Part shown: positions 37,111-49,813 of the stretch, one piece after another
Layout of the letters: each line of letters begins with the position of its first letter
Position numbering within the stretch: the first letter of the stretch is position 1
From: Leuctra nigra
Lineage: Eukaryota; Arthropoda; Insecta; Plecoptera; Leuctridae
Length of the DNA stretch: 64,000 nucleotides
Reading direction: 5' to 3'
Assembly: GCA_934045905.1 (NCBI GenBank)
Contig: OW203763.1
Span: 21,875,108-21,939,107, forward strand
Program-made: the position numbers and the translations under genes
The notes under the pieces: model-generated
Databases searched by the model: none
What the model was told of the DNA's origin: nothing
What the model saw: the letters and a program-made list of their open reading frames with translations, nothing else

Positions 37111-37774
37111 TCGCTTGACAAATCAGCTGCAGGATCGAGTGTTCAGTGACTGAGCGAGTGCGGTTTTTAGTGAGTGCAATTCACCGTAAAAGGGGACATT
37201 ATTGACTATTTACCACTATTTTATATGTCAGTGAAATTACAATTTTTAAATCAATTACTACCTATTATAGAATTTTTAAACAATGATATATTATTAGTGC
37301 AGGGACAACATTATATTCGAAAGATTTTCTTCACTTACACTTTACATTAGGATGAATCTGGCTGTATAATTAAAACGGAAAAAATTAGTAAAATCTGTGT
37401 TATTTATTTGATCAATTCTCAATGTTAACTTTGCTGAAATTTTGCCAATTTTGCTGTTTATTTTGTTATATGTTTGTAAAATTACATTTATATTTGGAGG
37501 CTTGATAGTGCATTTATGTTTTACTTCAGTTTATTTAATTTCAATTAAATGCAGAAATGCAATTTGAATAATCAGCGTTTTATGAACTCATCAGTTGTGT
37601 GCATCTTAAAACGTCATAGCAGAAGGCTTTAGAAATTATGAATGGAAATGCAGACTTCATAAAGTGCTCATTTAACTTTTGAGTTCACAAAACATACATA
37701 TTGTAAATTTTTTCCCGCACATCCACTCTCCTGACGTCATCATTACCCATCCCAGTACCAAGCGTGGTCACTAA

Positions 37775-38290
37775 GTGGTAATTTTATGTTATTTATTGGT
37801 CAAGAGATTGTCATAATTGGTTAGTAAGTGGTCAGGATAGGAACTAAATATTGGTCAATAAAGGTAACCTAACGGTCGTACCTGGTCGAGAATGGTTACG
37901 TACTAGTCACAATTGGTTAGTTGGTGGTCAGGATAGGAACTAAATGTTGGTCAACAAAGGTAACCTAGTGGTCGTACCTGGTCGAGAAAGGTTACGTACT
38001 AGTCACCATTGGTCAGATGAATGTCATGAAAGGAGATTAGTATTGGTCAGCAGGTGTTACCTTGTGGTCATAGTTGGTCCAGAAAGGTTATGTACTAGTC
38101 ACAATTGGTAAGATGATTGTCATGAAAGGAACTTACTTTTGGTCAACAGGTGTTACCTTGTGGTTATAGTTGGTCGAGAAAGGTTACATACTAGTCACCA
38201 TTGGTAAGCTGAATGTCATGAAAGGAACTTACTTTTGGTCAACAAGTGTTACCTTGTGGTCATAGTTGGCAATCAAGCTGCACTTAATCG
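37775..38290 (-). repeat. 96-bp tandem repeat, about five units
   Basis: GGTCGTA/GGTCATA words recur at 37874, 37970, 38066, 38162 and 38258, 96 bases apart. Units contain GGTTACGTACTAGTCAC, TTGGTCAACAAAGGTAACCT and TGGTCAGGATAGGAAC. The words are the reverse complement of those at the left end of the 8-kb element, but the two unit sequences are not simply copies of each other (93 against 96 bp). Confidence 0.88.
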
Positions 38291-38449
38291 ACGTGACCAT
38301 TTCTCCCAGCTCGTCGACCAACTAGTGACCCTATGACACATATGTCACTAGTTGGTCAGAGCAAGTGGTTACTGTTTGTAAGCTATTGGTAACCTAATAA
38401 ATGTTACTAGTTGGTCACTAAAATGTCAAGTCAAATTTCTATATGGGTA

Positions 38450-40475
38450 CCTCGAGTAATATTCGCATAGAGAATCCGAATCTGCATGGAGAATTGTAAG
38501 TATAGAGTTTTACTCGTAAAGCGTAGTAAAAAAATCACTTTCACTTTCACTTGTTTTATTTTGAGTGATGATTAAATATGATAAATTAAGTATTTCATAA
38601 GCTAAAATTGATGGAATTTTGAAATGTTGAAATTTTCTTTTTCATCCCTGTTAGGTGTATTTTTTACTCTCATACAAATGTCTTTTCCCATTATTTAAAC
38701 CATTGAGTGCAATAAATTTGAAGTTAACATTAATATTTATTTTTACATTGACAATGGGGAAACGTGAGTTCAATTCACGACTAACTTGTGTTAGTCAGAT
38801 TCATCTCTTTCGAGAGATGGAATTCATCTAAAGGTAGGGATGCTAGAAAATGTGAGAATTACACTAATGTGTTGGTCAAAATGAAAGGGGAAACTGAAGT
38901 TGGACCAGGTTATGAATATGGTGATAAATTCAAGTGTAGGCTGCACTCAAAGTAATCATTGGAGATAATATTAGTTAAATATTGTTATAACTTTTTGTAA
39001 GATTCAAATTATATAAAACGTGACAAATAATTAGGATTGCAAATTTTTTAGTATAAACACCAACTTATTAGCACAACGTTGTGCCCACACGTGTAAATTA
39101 TTTAAGCCTATCGTCATTTATCACCCTTACAATTAGTTCCAACGCTCCTGGAAACTAAGCAAAAATGTGTCTCCCCCCCCCCCCCCCCCCCCCCCCCAAC
39201 GAGAAAATAGACTTTCGATGCCCCTAGTTGCAATAAATCAAATTATTTAGTACTTGAGATGGCATCAACGAGAGCTTGTCAATTAGGAGAATTTCGCCAG
39301 CCGAGTCTTCATTACCTGAGGGATAACTTCAACAACATGATAATGACAAATTATCCTAGTTTAATTAGTGACCTAAAATCTAAACTAAATATTCTTGTTA
39401 CCTCTCCCTGTTAATGGCAGACCAGATGTATTAAATAATTCTGAGTCAGTGCATCTCTGAAGAGATTTCCTGGAAGACTAATCAAATGAGTAAGAAGCGT
39501 AATTAAAGAGACGATGTGATATGGCAGACAGTATGTTGTATTCTGCATGAAAATATAAATGTCTTAGGGACATTCGGAGCTAAGTTTATCCAGCATTACA
39601 ACATTCCCAAGTTCTAGTACCTATAAAAGATGGGATCATGTTTTACTGTGTGATGACTCTGTTAGGAATTTACCAGATGTGATGTAATTTCTTAGAAAAA
39701 CTAGAATTGCGTCAAATGATCAACAGGCACTGTGACTGAGAGAATGTGTAAAATTGTGTGCTCTCTTGCAGAAAGGCGGAGCAAAGATGAGCTTACACCT
39801 TTTACACCTGCAAATGAATGGATTACTACGAAATAGGGATTATCTTCTTGGACTGATGTGAAGCCTCAACTTCCTTGTTGTTGTTGTTGTTGTTGTTGTT
39901 TTTATTGTTCAACAAGGAATTGTAATCACAGTAGATTAACACAAATAATTATCCAGTGGTATCACGTTCTTAGAACAATTAGTAATGAAAAATGGGATCA
40001 GCGCTATTGTAAATAACAGCGAAAATTATGTATATAAATATTTTACATTTTCTTAAACTAATACCATTATCTATCAGTGTACTATTTCAAAATTAAATTA
40101 TAAGTTAATGACGTAGTAGTTCCATTCTCTTTGATAAACATCACGTCACAAATACTCGTGTACAACTAATAGGCATCAACAATTGAATCATACTCAAGGT
40201 GAATATGAGTTTAACTCCTATTGTTGTTGCATTTAGATTTGCATATCATTCAAGAGAGTTTATGTATAGGAAAGATTTACGAGCTCTGTTTGTGTTTTCA
40301 GTATTTGTTTTATGATAACGCTATTTTTTATACGATCGGCTTAAAACTGTAAGGAGTATGAAACAGCAGTTTATTTGAAGGAGAAGGCTTTTAGACCGAT
40401 TCATTCGGCAAATGGTGCGAAGAGACAGCATCCCTAAGGAGCACACTCTATGTGTGAATAAAATATCGATTGAAC
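38450..40475. other. Spacer with C-tract and TTG microsatellite
   Basis: A 25-base C run occupies 39173-39197 and a (TTG)n run about 39875-39903. No recognisable exon was found on either strand up to the first exon of transporter copy 3, and no clear TATA box for that gene was identified. Confidence 0.5.
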
Positions 40476-43400
40476 ATGAAGAGTGATAGCTACTCTTTGA
40501 AGATTGCTAATCTTCAAATCGCAAACGAAATTGAAACAAAATCAAATGAAAGTGAGTAATTTAATAGAAATATTGTCTTGAATCAAGTTTTAACGAATAC
40601 GTTGGTACCTACTCATATGTTTTATTGACCTTATTTTGAACATTAAAGAGATACAAAATAATTGAGATTTACGTAGTGCGCATACCTCTGATATTGTATG
40701 ATCTGCTTTCAAATGTATGATAGGATGAACTTATTTTTTAAACTGTGAATTTTTTTTACATTGTAACTATTAAATAACACATCTAACATATGTTTATGGA
40801 TCTGTCCCACCGAAATATTTACACTTATTTTGCTACTTTACATTAGGACAACAGGATTCTTCGGAAGTAGCTGATTTCGAAACAGCAGTTTCTCTGACAG
40901 GTATGCATATTTGCCCGATAAATTTTAATAATCTATATATTATATTATTGGTAATGAAATGACAAACAACCATTATTTTAGGCTATGGAAAATTCAACTA
41001 CCTACTCTTGTTGGCTGTTTTACCTGGGATATTTAGTACTGTCTTTGACACCTCTGTCATTTCATTTGTTTTACCATCAGCTGAATGTGAATTAAATTTG
41101 TCCAATTTTGACAAGGGGATTTTAAATGGCAGCATTTATGGAGGTATGTATGAGCTTTGTTAAATCCACTACATTGTACTAATGAATTCATATGGAAGAT
41201 ATACATTGCATCGACCATCGGCGTTTCCATTTGCAATACATTATATTCAACTCTCACACCAACTGTAATAAATAGATGAGTGGAAATCGATCAGGCATTA
41301 CACATTCATAATTATATTTGAAATAATATCCTAAACAATTAGTAAAATCCAGACAGAGTTCAACTAAAACACTGCGAAATTAAAGCAATGTTAGTCTTTT
41401 TATTCCTAAATCCTGCAATTTAGCTATTTTTATGTGAAATTGATGACGTACAATGCAATTAAAATCTTAATTGTATTTCAGTTTTGGGATTTATGAATTC
41501 AGTTTAAATGGTCAAGTAATTAATAACGCAATGAAATGGTTGTAGAGTTGAACAGTTGTCATTTCAATGATGATTTATTTGATCTCCAGGAATGATATCC
41601 AGCGCATTTTTATGGGGATTTCTTTCCGACTCATTGGGAAGAAAAAAACTTCTTATTATTGGTTACTTATTGGACGGAATATGTGACATTGGTGTCAGTA
41701 TATCACCAAATTTTTGGCTTATTTTTGTGTTCAAATTTCTCGGTGGATGTATGTAAGTATAATCTTTGATTACATTTTCTCTCCCAACTCCGAGCACAGA
41801 ATTAATCAAGGATACAAATTGAAAACCAACCGCCTAATGGTGAAAAATAGTTAATTAAATAAAGCTTTCCCTCTGACTGGATCCACGTCCATGTCCCTTG
41901 TCTGTGGGGCATTGCCGCAATGTGTTCCGAAAACTCTCTTTTCATCATTTCAAAAATGTAAATAGATACAATTAAATTGAGTGAAATTAAATTCCATAGT
42001 TGACATAACATATATACAACGGCATTTAAATGTGTTTTTAAAATTTGTATTTTCTAGTATAAGTGGACCCTTCGCTGTGATGATATCATATTTAGCTGAA
42101 TTCCACTCAGCCAAATACAGAGCACGTGTAATAATGATCGCTGGAGTTTACATATCCATGGCAAATACCTTAATGCCGGGTAATACGCTCAAATACCTTC
42201 ATTTCAATCAATATGGCTTTTTATAGCAACGTATTTCATGTAAATACAATATCATCTTTAAATAGATATAGAACGTTCTGTTTTGGAGCAACAACAATCT
42301 AGTTTTGGGAAAAACATGAAAGAAATATGTATAAAAGATTGAATTTTATACGAAATTTAACATTACATTACGTTGTTATATGATTAATAATTAGTTTAAC
42401 ATTCTTCAAAATGTTTTTACTTTATAATTATCTTACATCTTATAATTTTTTTATTATTTTAGAAAGCTCTAGACTTTGACCTTTATTCTTAAAGAAAGTT
42501 TTACCTCCAGCGGGGCTATAGAATATAGCGGGACCTCTTAATTTCTCTTATGGCATCTTACCAACTCTACCACCACCAAGGAAAAAACAAATTAAACAAA
42601 ATTCAAAAACTTTTGTCGAATGTGCACCTTTTTATTGAGAAAAATCCCAACCATATAGTAAGAATATAACCTGAAAAGCTACACCAAAAGTAAAATATCA
42701 AAATGAGTAAAAGAGAAAATCGTTATTTTGTATCACATTTTAGCAAATTCCAGCCCAAAATAGAATTTCCTCTTCTACATGTTTTTGCTGTATCTATTCG
42801 TGATGCACGATTTTAATTTTACTATATATAACACGCTTAGGTGAAATTCCTAAATAATTGTTATAATTGAATATTTCCTAATCTTGATGTTTTAGTTCTA
42901 GCATGGGTGTTCATACCACAGACTTGGTATGTCAGCTATTGGAATGGATCGTTCACATACAATGCCTGGCGGTGTTTTGTTACTGTTGCTGCGCTACCTA
43001 GTTTGTTAGGTGCTTTATTAATGCTCTTCTTTGACGAAAGTCCAAAGTTTTTGATGACAGCAGGTAGGAATGAGGAAGCGCTTCGTGTATTTCGTAGAGT
43101 TTATCACATGAACACTGGCAAACACCCAGATACATATCCAGTAAGTAATAATCAGACATGTTATATTCTTATTGATACAGGAGAATCAGAGAACGCGATA
43201 GGCATATTATTTCAAAACATGATTTTAATTCAAAATATTCAAAATATTTTTTTATTTTCCATTTTGTAAATTTTTCAAAATGTGAAGTAGAAAATTGTAG
43301 TTGCTAATTTTGGATAATGAGAAATATCCTAATATTCCTTTGTTTATCTCCTAAAAGGAGTCCCACAACATGAAAAAGAGCGTTGTTTTCTTACTTAAAA

Positions 43401-46400
43401 TGATATTTTTTATGATAGAGATTCGAAATGCAATAAAATATCTTTTCAAGGGTTGCAAAACTTCAACGCGTGTACAAAATGCCAGGAAAAGCACATATAA
43501 ACTTAATTTCCCTATCACAGTGTAACTTAATATTATTCACTCCAGTGAATAGCTCTTTGTTATCTCTTAACATTTGACAAAAAATTGTAAGATGTATTTT
43601 GTTCTAATTGCCAGGTGAAGATGTTAATCGACAGCACGTCAATTAAGACTCCTGATCCACTGGCAATAACAGCGACAAACAAAAGTCCAATCAATATATT
43701 AAGAGTATTTTGGAAGCAGACGAAACCCCTGTTATCACCTCCACACGTCTCCAACGCTGTTCTAATTTTCACAAATCAGTTCTTGGGATTACTTGTGTAA
43801 GAAAAAAAAACTTTAAAATATTAACTATAACATACATTACGAATAACGATACTTTTATTAAAAGAACGACAGTATTGAATTACAATACAATATTTATTAT
43901 ACTTGTTAAACATCCGTTTAACTGTATGTACGCGATGGCATAGTCTTTGGTTAACTGTAAAATGGACAAGTTAAGCACATTACAAAGATGAAATATGGCT
44001 TTGAGATTTTTACAAACAAATAGGTTCGTATAGCAAACCTTGGCGGTGCGCCCTGAAAAGTTCAATGAAAGCACTTTACAGAGCAAATATCGCAGACACT
44101 TGCCGTAGTGAGTGACTATTCGTCAGCCAATAGCTCTGAAGACAATTTTATCACAAACAAGAAAATGTTATCTACATTATGTAATATACAAATTGTTAAA
44201 CTTCTCACTTTGTCCTATTATTAAGAAAGCATTCGATTTTATTATCGACGATTTGTATCAGTGTCACCGACTTTTTGGATTGAATTGTGAATATTTTGTA
44301 ATTAACCTAATTTCTAATACTTTGATTTTGTTTGAATAGTTTTATAATCCATTCAAAAACGTTATTTCATCGAAAGAGTTTTAATAAATAGATTCATAAT
44401 CCACTTTGTTTTCACATCTTCTAAACCGATTACTATTTTCTTCTCTGTTTTGTCTCTTTGTCGACTGGACAATAACTCTTGATTCCTAGTGTTTCATTAA
44501 TTTACAAAAACAATATTAGAATGGACTCCAATGCTCACATTCTCGTGAGCCCAAAACTATTTACCAACATTTCATCAAATACTACTAATTAAATGGGAAA
44601 TCATAATTAATTGAATTTGTCACCGATACATTTTGGCAATTCGCGATATACATCGCCTAGGTATACAACCAATTAGTCAAAATGTAATTAGTGATATTGT
44701 CATCACTTATCTGTATGTATATATATATATATATATATATATACCAGACTCGAGGCAGTGCGGCTTTATACACTTCATACACTCATACATATACATTCAT
44801 ACACATACACATACATTTCACATACATTCATACACATACACATACATTTCACATACATTCATACACTTGAAATAATTGATTTAAGTTCACTCAAATTTTG
44901 AATGAATGTATTGACGATCAGACATGGGCAAAATACTCTGTTTTAATGTATTTGAAATACAAGATACTGATACTTTTAATTTAGGTATCTACAATACAAG
45001 ATACAAGATACATTTTAGAGGTGTATTTAAAATACAAGATACAAGATAGTATCTTTAGATACTTCAAAAAAGATACATTTAAAGATACTTTTTAACTCCT
45101 CATACATATCATCCAAAAGTAAAAAATTTAGGGACTTACTTTATAAATTAAATTTAAATTTGATCTCTTTGTAAGGAAACAAATTATTTTCTTGATCTAT
45201 TCATCTATTCAACGTGTATTTGATGCTTGTCTGCTCTCTTTGAAATTCTAGGCGCGTAAAATGTAATGTTTTAAATCTTAAAAAAATATACAAAATACTT
45301 TAGAAACGGGTATTTAAAATACAAGATACAGATACATTTGGCCTATGTATTTAAAATACTAGATACACGATACAAATGTATCTTAGATACGTATCTTAAG
45401 ATACAAGTATCTAGATACTGCCCATTTCTGTTGACGATCATAACATTTTTATAACGATTCGTAGCAGCCAAATAGTCTCAATTTGTATCAAATTTTATTC
45501 TGTCTAAACAATTGCATACATTTTGATTGACGATACACTTTCTTATTGACATACACTACTACATCGTACAAGTATTTTACAATAATGTACCGAACAATTT
45601 TCTTTTCGATGTAATAGTTTTACACAAAATGCAACAGGTGCTTCACAACTCTTTGAAAAACATTTGAACCCTTTACTATGATTTATTTATTTCTCTTGTA
45701 AATGGGATCTTACTTTGGAAATGCATGTCTCTTAGAGTGAACACAATTCGTCTCTGGTTACCACAACTCTTTGCCAAGATGCAAGATTTCAGTCACGCTC
45801 AATCAACGAATCCTAACTCAACGGGAGCTTCATTATGTACGATCCTAACTGAATATCATAGCAATGGCACTAACATAGGTGGCGATATGGACTACAATCA
45901 GACGAACATTTATGAACCCTGCAGTTTGGTAAGATCACTTTTTAATAAAGAACTGATTACAGATTATTTATTATTGCCTGTAAGTCATGACTTCATCATG
46001 AGTTTTGCTTTTCCATATTAGGCTATGTTTCATAATGAAAGTAGCATTCATTCAGAAGTTCAATTTTTTAATTTAGAAAATGCGTAATTTGTAAGAGTTT
46101 TGTTTAATATTTCAGGGAGCTGTGGATGGGCAAACATATTTGAATTCTGTCATTGTTGGAGCAACATCAACAATGTGCTATTTCGCAGTTAGTTTCTTTA
46201 TAAACTTTTTTGGAAAGAAGAAACTTATGAGTACGTATTTATTTTATTTATTCGCAAGAATTTTTGGATTATAAAAGTCTATTTAATTACCTTTTAATCA
46301 TTTCTTATCGAATGATTTACAATTCTCATGGCTAAACCCATATATCTTTTTTCTTTTGTTGAATCAACAAAAGTGTTTGTTTTCTATTTGTCTGAATTCA

Positions 46401-47405
46401 GGATTAAGATACATCGCTTTAAAGCGTTAGTTTCCTGCTTGAATATACCCTACTTCCTTCAATATAGCCACTTATTCGTATTCTCTCGGGCCGCCGTATC
46501 TCAACATTTCTCTCACCTCACCACACATTTTTCTTTCAGCATTCGGATTCTTCATGGCAGGAATTTGTGGATTGTCGATTTTCTTTGCCAAAAGTCCTCA
46601 AGTTCTTCTAGCACTTTTTGCAGTATTTATGGCTCTTTCTGGAGTTTCTTGCAACATCATTTTGAGCATTGTCGTTGACGTTTTCCCGACAAACATCAGG
46701 TAATTAACTGAAAATAATAGAATCTTAAATCTATTCTTTTGAATGAGACATGAAGCTAATAAAGCTCGTGTTTCACAATTCAACAATAACATGTAACTTA
46801 ATCTGAGTTATAGAGGACTCTAGAGACATTGTCGAACAAAATACGTATTTCAGAGAAAATTTTTACACAATTTATTATTGTTATGTTTACTGTTATGACA
46901 GATCCATTTATAGATTAGCTTTTTGGAATTCACCCATGTTTTTGTGTACCTCAATTTGCCACAATAACACTGTCGATATTGTCATTAATAATAATAATTC
47001 ATATTGGTGTATAAAAGATGGAAAGAACGTGATATCTCCAATTCAAAACAAACTAACAAAAACACCCGATTTAGTCAGATCAAATCAATAGTGGAATTCA
47101 CTAGTGTAACATGAGCTGAATGTAATTGAGTTCTTTCAGGGCGATGGCGGTTAGTTTAACCATGATGTGTGGCCGCACTGGGTCCCTGATCGGCAACCTA
47201 ATGTTCCCGATGTTATTGGACTTCAGATGTGAATTGCCTTTCTTCCTGCTCGGTGGGATGACAATTGGTAAGCTTCGCATCCCATTATACTGAAACTATC
47301 ATTTGAAACAGAATTATGATTAATACTTTATTACTGTAATTTATTTCAGGTGCGAGTGCTTTAAGCTACTTTTTGCCTGTCAGTCAGGGCAAAGCTTTGG
47401 AGTAA
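40476..47405 (+). CDS. SV2-like MFS transporter, copy 3
   Basis: Twelve coding exons: 40476-40551, 40847-40900, 40982-41143, 41590-41752, 42058-42179, 42896-43140, 43615-43796, 45736-45928, 46116-46230, 46540-46699, 47140-47267, 47350-47405. They total 1,656 bases, 551 residues plus TAA. Motifs: GYGKFNYLLLL at span 1, MFS loop GFLSDSLGRKK (107-117), YLAEFHSAKYRARV, DESPKF, LWLPQLF, FPTNIRAMAV. The first exon is longer than in copies 1 and 2 but has the same phase. The loop between spans 7 and 8 has sequons NST, NGT and NQT and is split by a phase-0 intron absent from the other copies. Most divergent of the three, yet all other intron phases agree. Function and substrate are inferred only at the family level. 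It is separated from copy 2 by the satellite and the 8-kb element. Confidence 0.9.
44718..44872. repeat. AT dinucleotide run and CATACA microsatellite
   Basis: (AT)n occupies 44718-44743. From about 44770 to 44872 a CATACATTCATACACATACA-type unit of roughly 31 bases repeats with small changes. The region lies in an intron of transporter copy 3 and explains the long YTHTH-type open frame there. Confidence 0.85.
44919..45430. mobile_element. hAT-type MITE with intact 8-bp target duplication
   Basis: The 512-bp element starts CAGACATGGGCA and ends with TGCCCATTTCTG, its inverted counterpart. It is flanked on both sides by TTGACGAT (44911-44918 and 45431-45438), a perfect 8-bp duplication as made by hAT transposases. 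The interior is dense in AAATACAAGATACAAGATAC words in both orientations and has no coding capacity. It lies in an intron of transporter copy 3. Confidence 0.92.
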
Positions 47406-47473
47406 TTTTTATATTGTTCGAGCTCTTTTCGTGTACGTAATTGTGACCAAACAAATGTATGTATATATTTATA

Positions 47474-47479
47474 ATTAAA
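47474..47479 (+). terminator. Polyadenylation signal variant of transporter copy 3
   Basis: ATTAAA, the commonest variant of AATAAA, lies 69 bases beyond the TAA stop of copy 3. No canonical AATAAA was seen closer. Confidence 0.4.
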
Positions 47480-49582
47480 AATTAAGAAAGTACTAATTTA
47501 CTTTATTTAAATTGTATTTACTTACTTTAGTAAAAGTGTTTCTCAACTTAAGTCACTTCAAATATAGAACTGACTGACGCAGTACATTATGATTTTTGCA
47601 GTACCTGTCTATAAAAAATACTAAAATTTGTTTAAATTAAAATGTATAAAACTGGGAATATCCAGTGAGAACAACTACCGTCTGTTTGATCCTTATTTCC
47701 AAAAGGATACGTAAGCTGTAATAAGGTGTATAAGGTGTATACGTATACAACTGGTTTTACGAACATATAATTTGTGCGTATCTTAAATGGAATAGGCTTT
47801 ATATTTACACCTCGAGAATTGTTATTGTAGGTATAATGACTATCACACCTATCCAGATTGTCCACTACTGATACGCAATTTCTGCACGTATAGCTGAGGT
47901 ATTCTTTTTGAAAGTCACTTTGTCAATGTCATCTCCCTTCTTTTCTCTCACGTCCTCACTTCTATTACCTTATCGATCTTTTTATCACCCATTCTTCTCC
48001 ACAATTCTTCATCGCTTTCCACATGATGGCTCCCATTTTTGTAGCTTTTCATATAGTGCCTAAGGTCGGTCATCTCATCACATTTTATTTTCATCTTAAC
48101 ATGAAATCGAAAAGTTTTATATTTTTCTTCGTCGATTTTCCTAGCCACATTTATAACCATAACCATGAGTATGAGTCTATTGTATATTGACTTCCGCATA
48201 TTCATAAAAAAATATGTTTACTTTATATTTCGAAGGTAGCATCCGGATTCCATATATAATTGAAGAATGCTATCACTGACGTCAACCACGAAATGCTCCA
48301 CATTCAAGATATTATATACAATTTTAAGACCAAGCAGTATGTGATGTTCCCATTCTAATTTCACACATTCATTCAGGACGATCCAGCTTACAAATTACAT
48401 TTGAATTTTTTTCATTTAATTTATGAATTTATGTCAGAAAACATGTAGAAGCATAGAAAAATATTGCAGCATTTTTGCACCGTTTTCAATACAATAATGA
48501 ATAAACGCCATTCATTCATTCACTCATACTACAGTTTCATGTACCATATTTCAGTTTATCTTTCTAGATGAAGTCTAAATATCACAGTTTGATCAGAATT
48601 ATTTAAATACATTACGATGTAAGTAGGAAATCAACAACAAGAAACCACATAGTCTTATCCCCATAATGATGTCAAGTTAGCAATGCTCAATGAATCATGA
48701 ACACTATACAGCGGTTTTCCTTGGACATGACGCATTCAAAGCGATTATCCAATTTGAATACCATACGTGCTGGTAGCTTTAAAACATAATTATAATACTC
48801 ATTGCAAGTCAGATTGTCTCTTGATCGAGTTTAGATTGTGTCTATAGCGCTCAGTGAGGAGCAGGTTGTTTGAAGAATTACGTCAGCTGTTGCCTTCTGA
48901 ATCTGTGCCACGGAAGGCGTAACATTGGTACAGCGCAAATGATGACTCAAGCAACAACAGTTTAACCAGTTAAAAGCAGCTGATATAAAAAAATAAACTG
49001 TCTTTAGTTGGTTGACGAAGCGTAAAATCCTAATAGTTTGAATTAAAATGAACAGAGTAAGAAGATTGCTGCAGATGAACGGTTCGTGAGAGACTGCGTG
49101 CGTAACTTCGTCAAGGAAATAAAGGTATTGTCATTTATTTCTATGTTATGATATTGGGATGGATTTGTATATGAGTGTAAGGCAAATAATGATGATGTAA
49201 TTACTAGGAAAACGCTCTGAGTAACGCGTTGATGAGCGAGCACGGATACACGCAACACCTCGAACCGAAATTATGTCTATCGAAAATGTCATTAAAAGCC
49301 AATAATTCTTGAATTTCGTCACAGACTTGTATAAATATCTCCAAAATTTCCAAAAATATTGGTCCCAATAACCTTGCTAAGTTTTAAGTTGATCGATTAA
49401 ACCTTTGATTGAACGGTTCATTGTTAAGTTTCAAAAATCACATGATATCCTTCAAACAATATACCTGGGACCACTTATATGATATGATAAACTTTTGAAA
49501 ATAACTACAAATTAGACTGAAAATTGGCAAAAATACCTTAAATGTTGCTACCAATTACCATGCGAAGTTTTTAGTTGGTCGG

Positions 49583-49813
49583 TCAATCGGCAATACCCGC
49601 TGCACGAGAGCGGGTATTGCGTTGATTGTTTGAGTATCTCCTTGCAGCAGTCTGGTCGGGGGTCTCTTTGCTCCTTGATGCTTTATTATTAACGACATTT
49701 TGTTTCAACCTTTTAGATTTAGCTTCGTCAGTTTCTTGATCTTCAATTTCACGCAGACGCTTTTTCGCCTTTATGGCTTTCATTCTAGCAGAAGTCTTTC
49801 CATTTTTCGGCAT
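49583..49813 (-). mobile_element. Helitron protein N-terminal fragment with end hairpin
   Basis: A 76-codon frame starts MPKNGKTSARMKAIKAKKRL and contains SRSKETPDQTAARR and NTRSRAA. The spaced ETPEQ-xAARR motifs with many Arg and Lys are characteristic of N-terminal regions of Helitron Rep/helicase proteins. The frame ends inside a perfect 12-bp hairpin, GCAATACCCGCT / AGCGGGTATTGC (49590-49620, loop of 7), the sort of structure found near Helitron 3' ends. The Rep and helicase domains are missing, so this is an internal-deletion remnant. Confidence 0.5.

Larger units (their letters stand above)
30395..38447. mobile_element. 8-kb element with inverted GGTNACC-repeat ends
   Basis: The left end at 30393 reads TACCCATATAGAAA and the right end at 38449 is its exact reverse complement, so there is a 12-bp inverted terminus plus a flanking TA on both sides. 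Inside the left end are arrays of GTNACCAA / GGTAACC words (30.40-31.40 and 32.20-32.40 kb). Inside the right end are arrays of the opposite orientation, TTGGTCAC / GGTTAC (37.74-38.43 kb). The core holds a GC-rich promoter-like segment, a candidate spliced small gene and later nested insertions. The architecture is that of a DNA transposon with subterminal repeat arrays. No transposase was recognised and no known family could be named by eye. Confidence 0.6.

Noticed and set aside
44633..44875. ORF rich in Tyr/His/Thr
   Set aside because: Translation of the AT and CATACA microsatellites.
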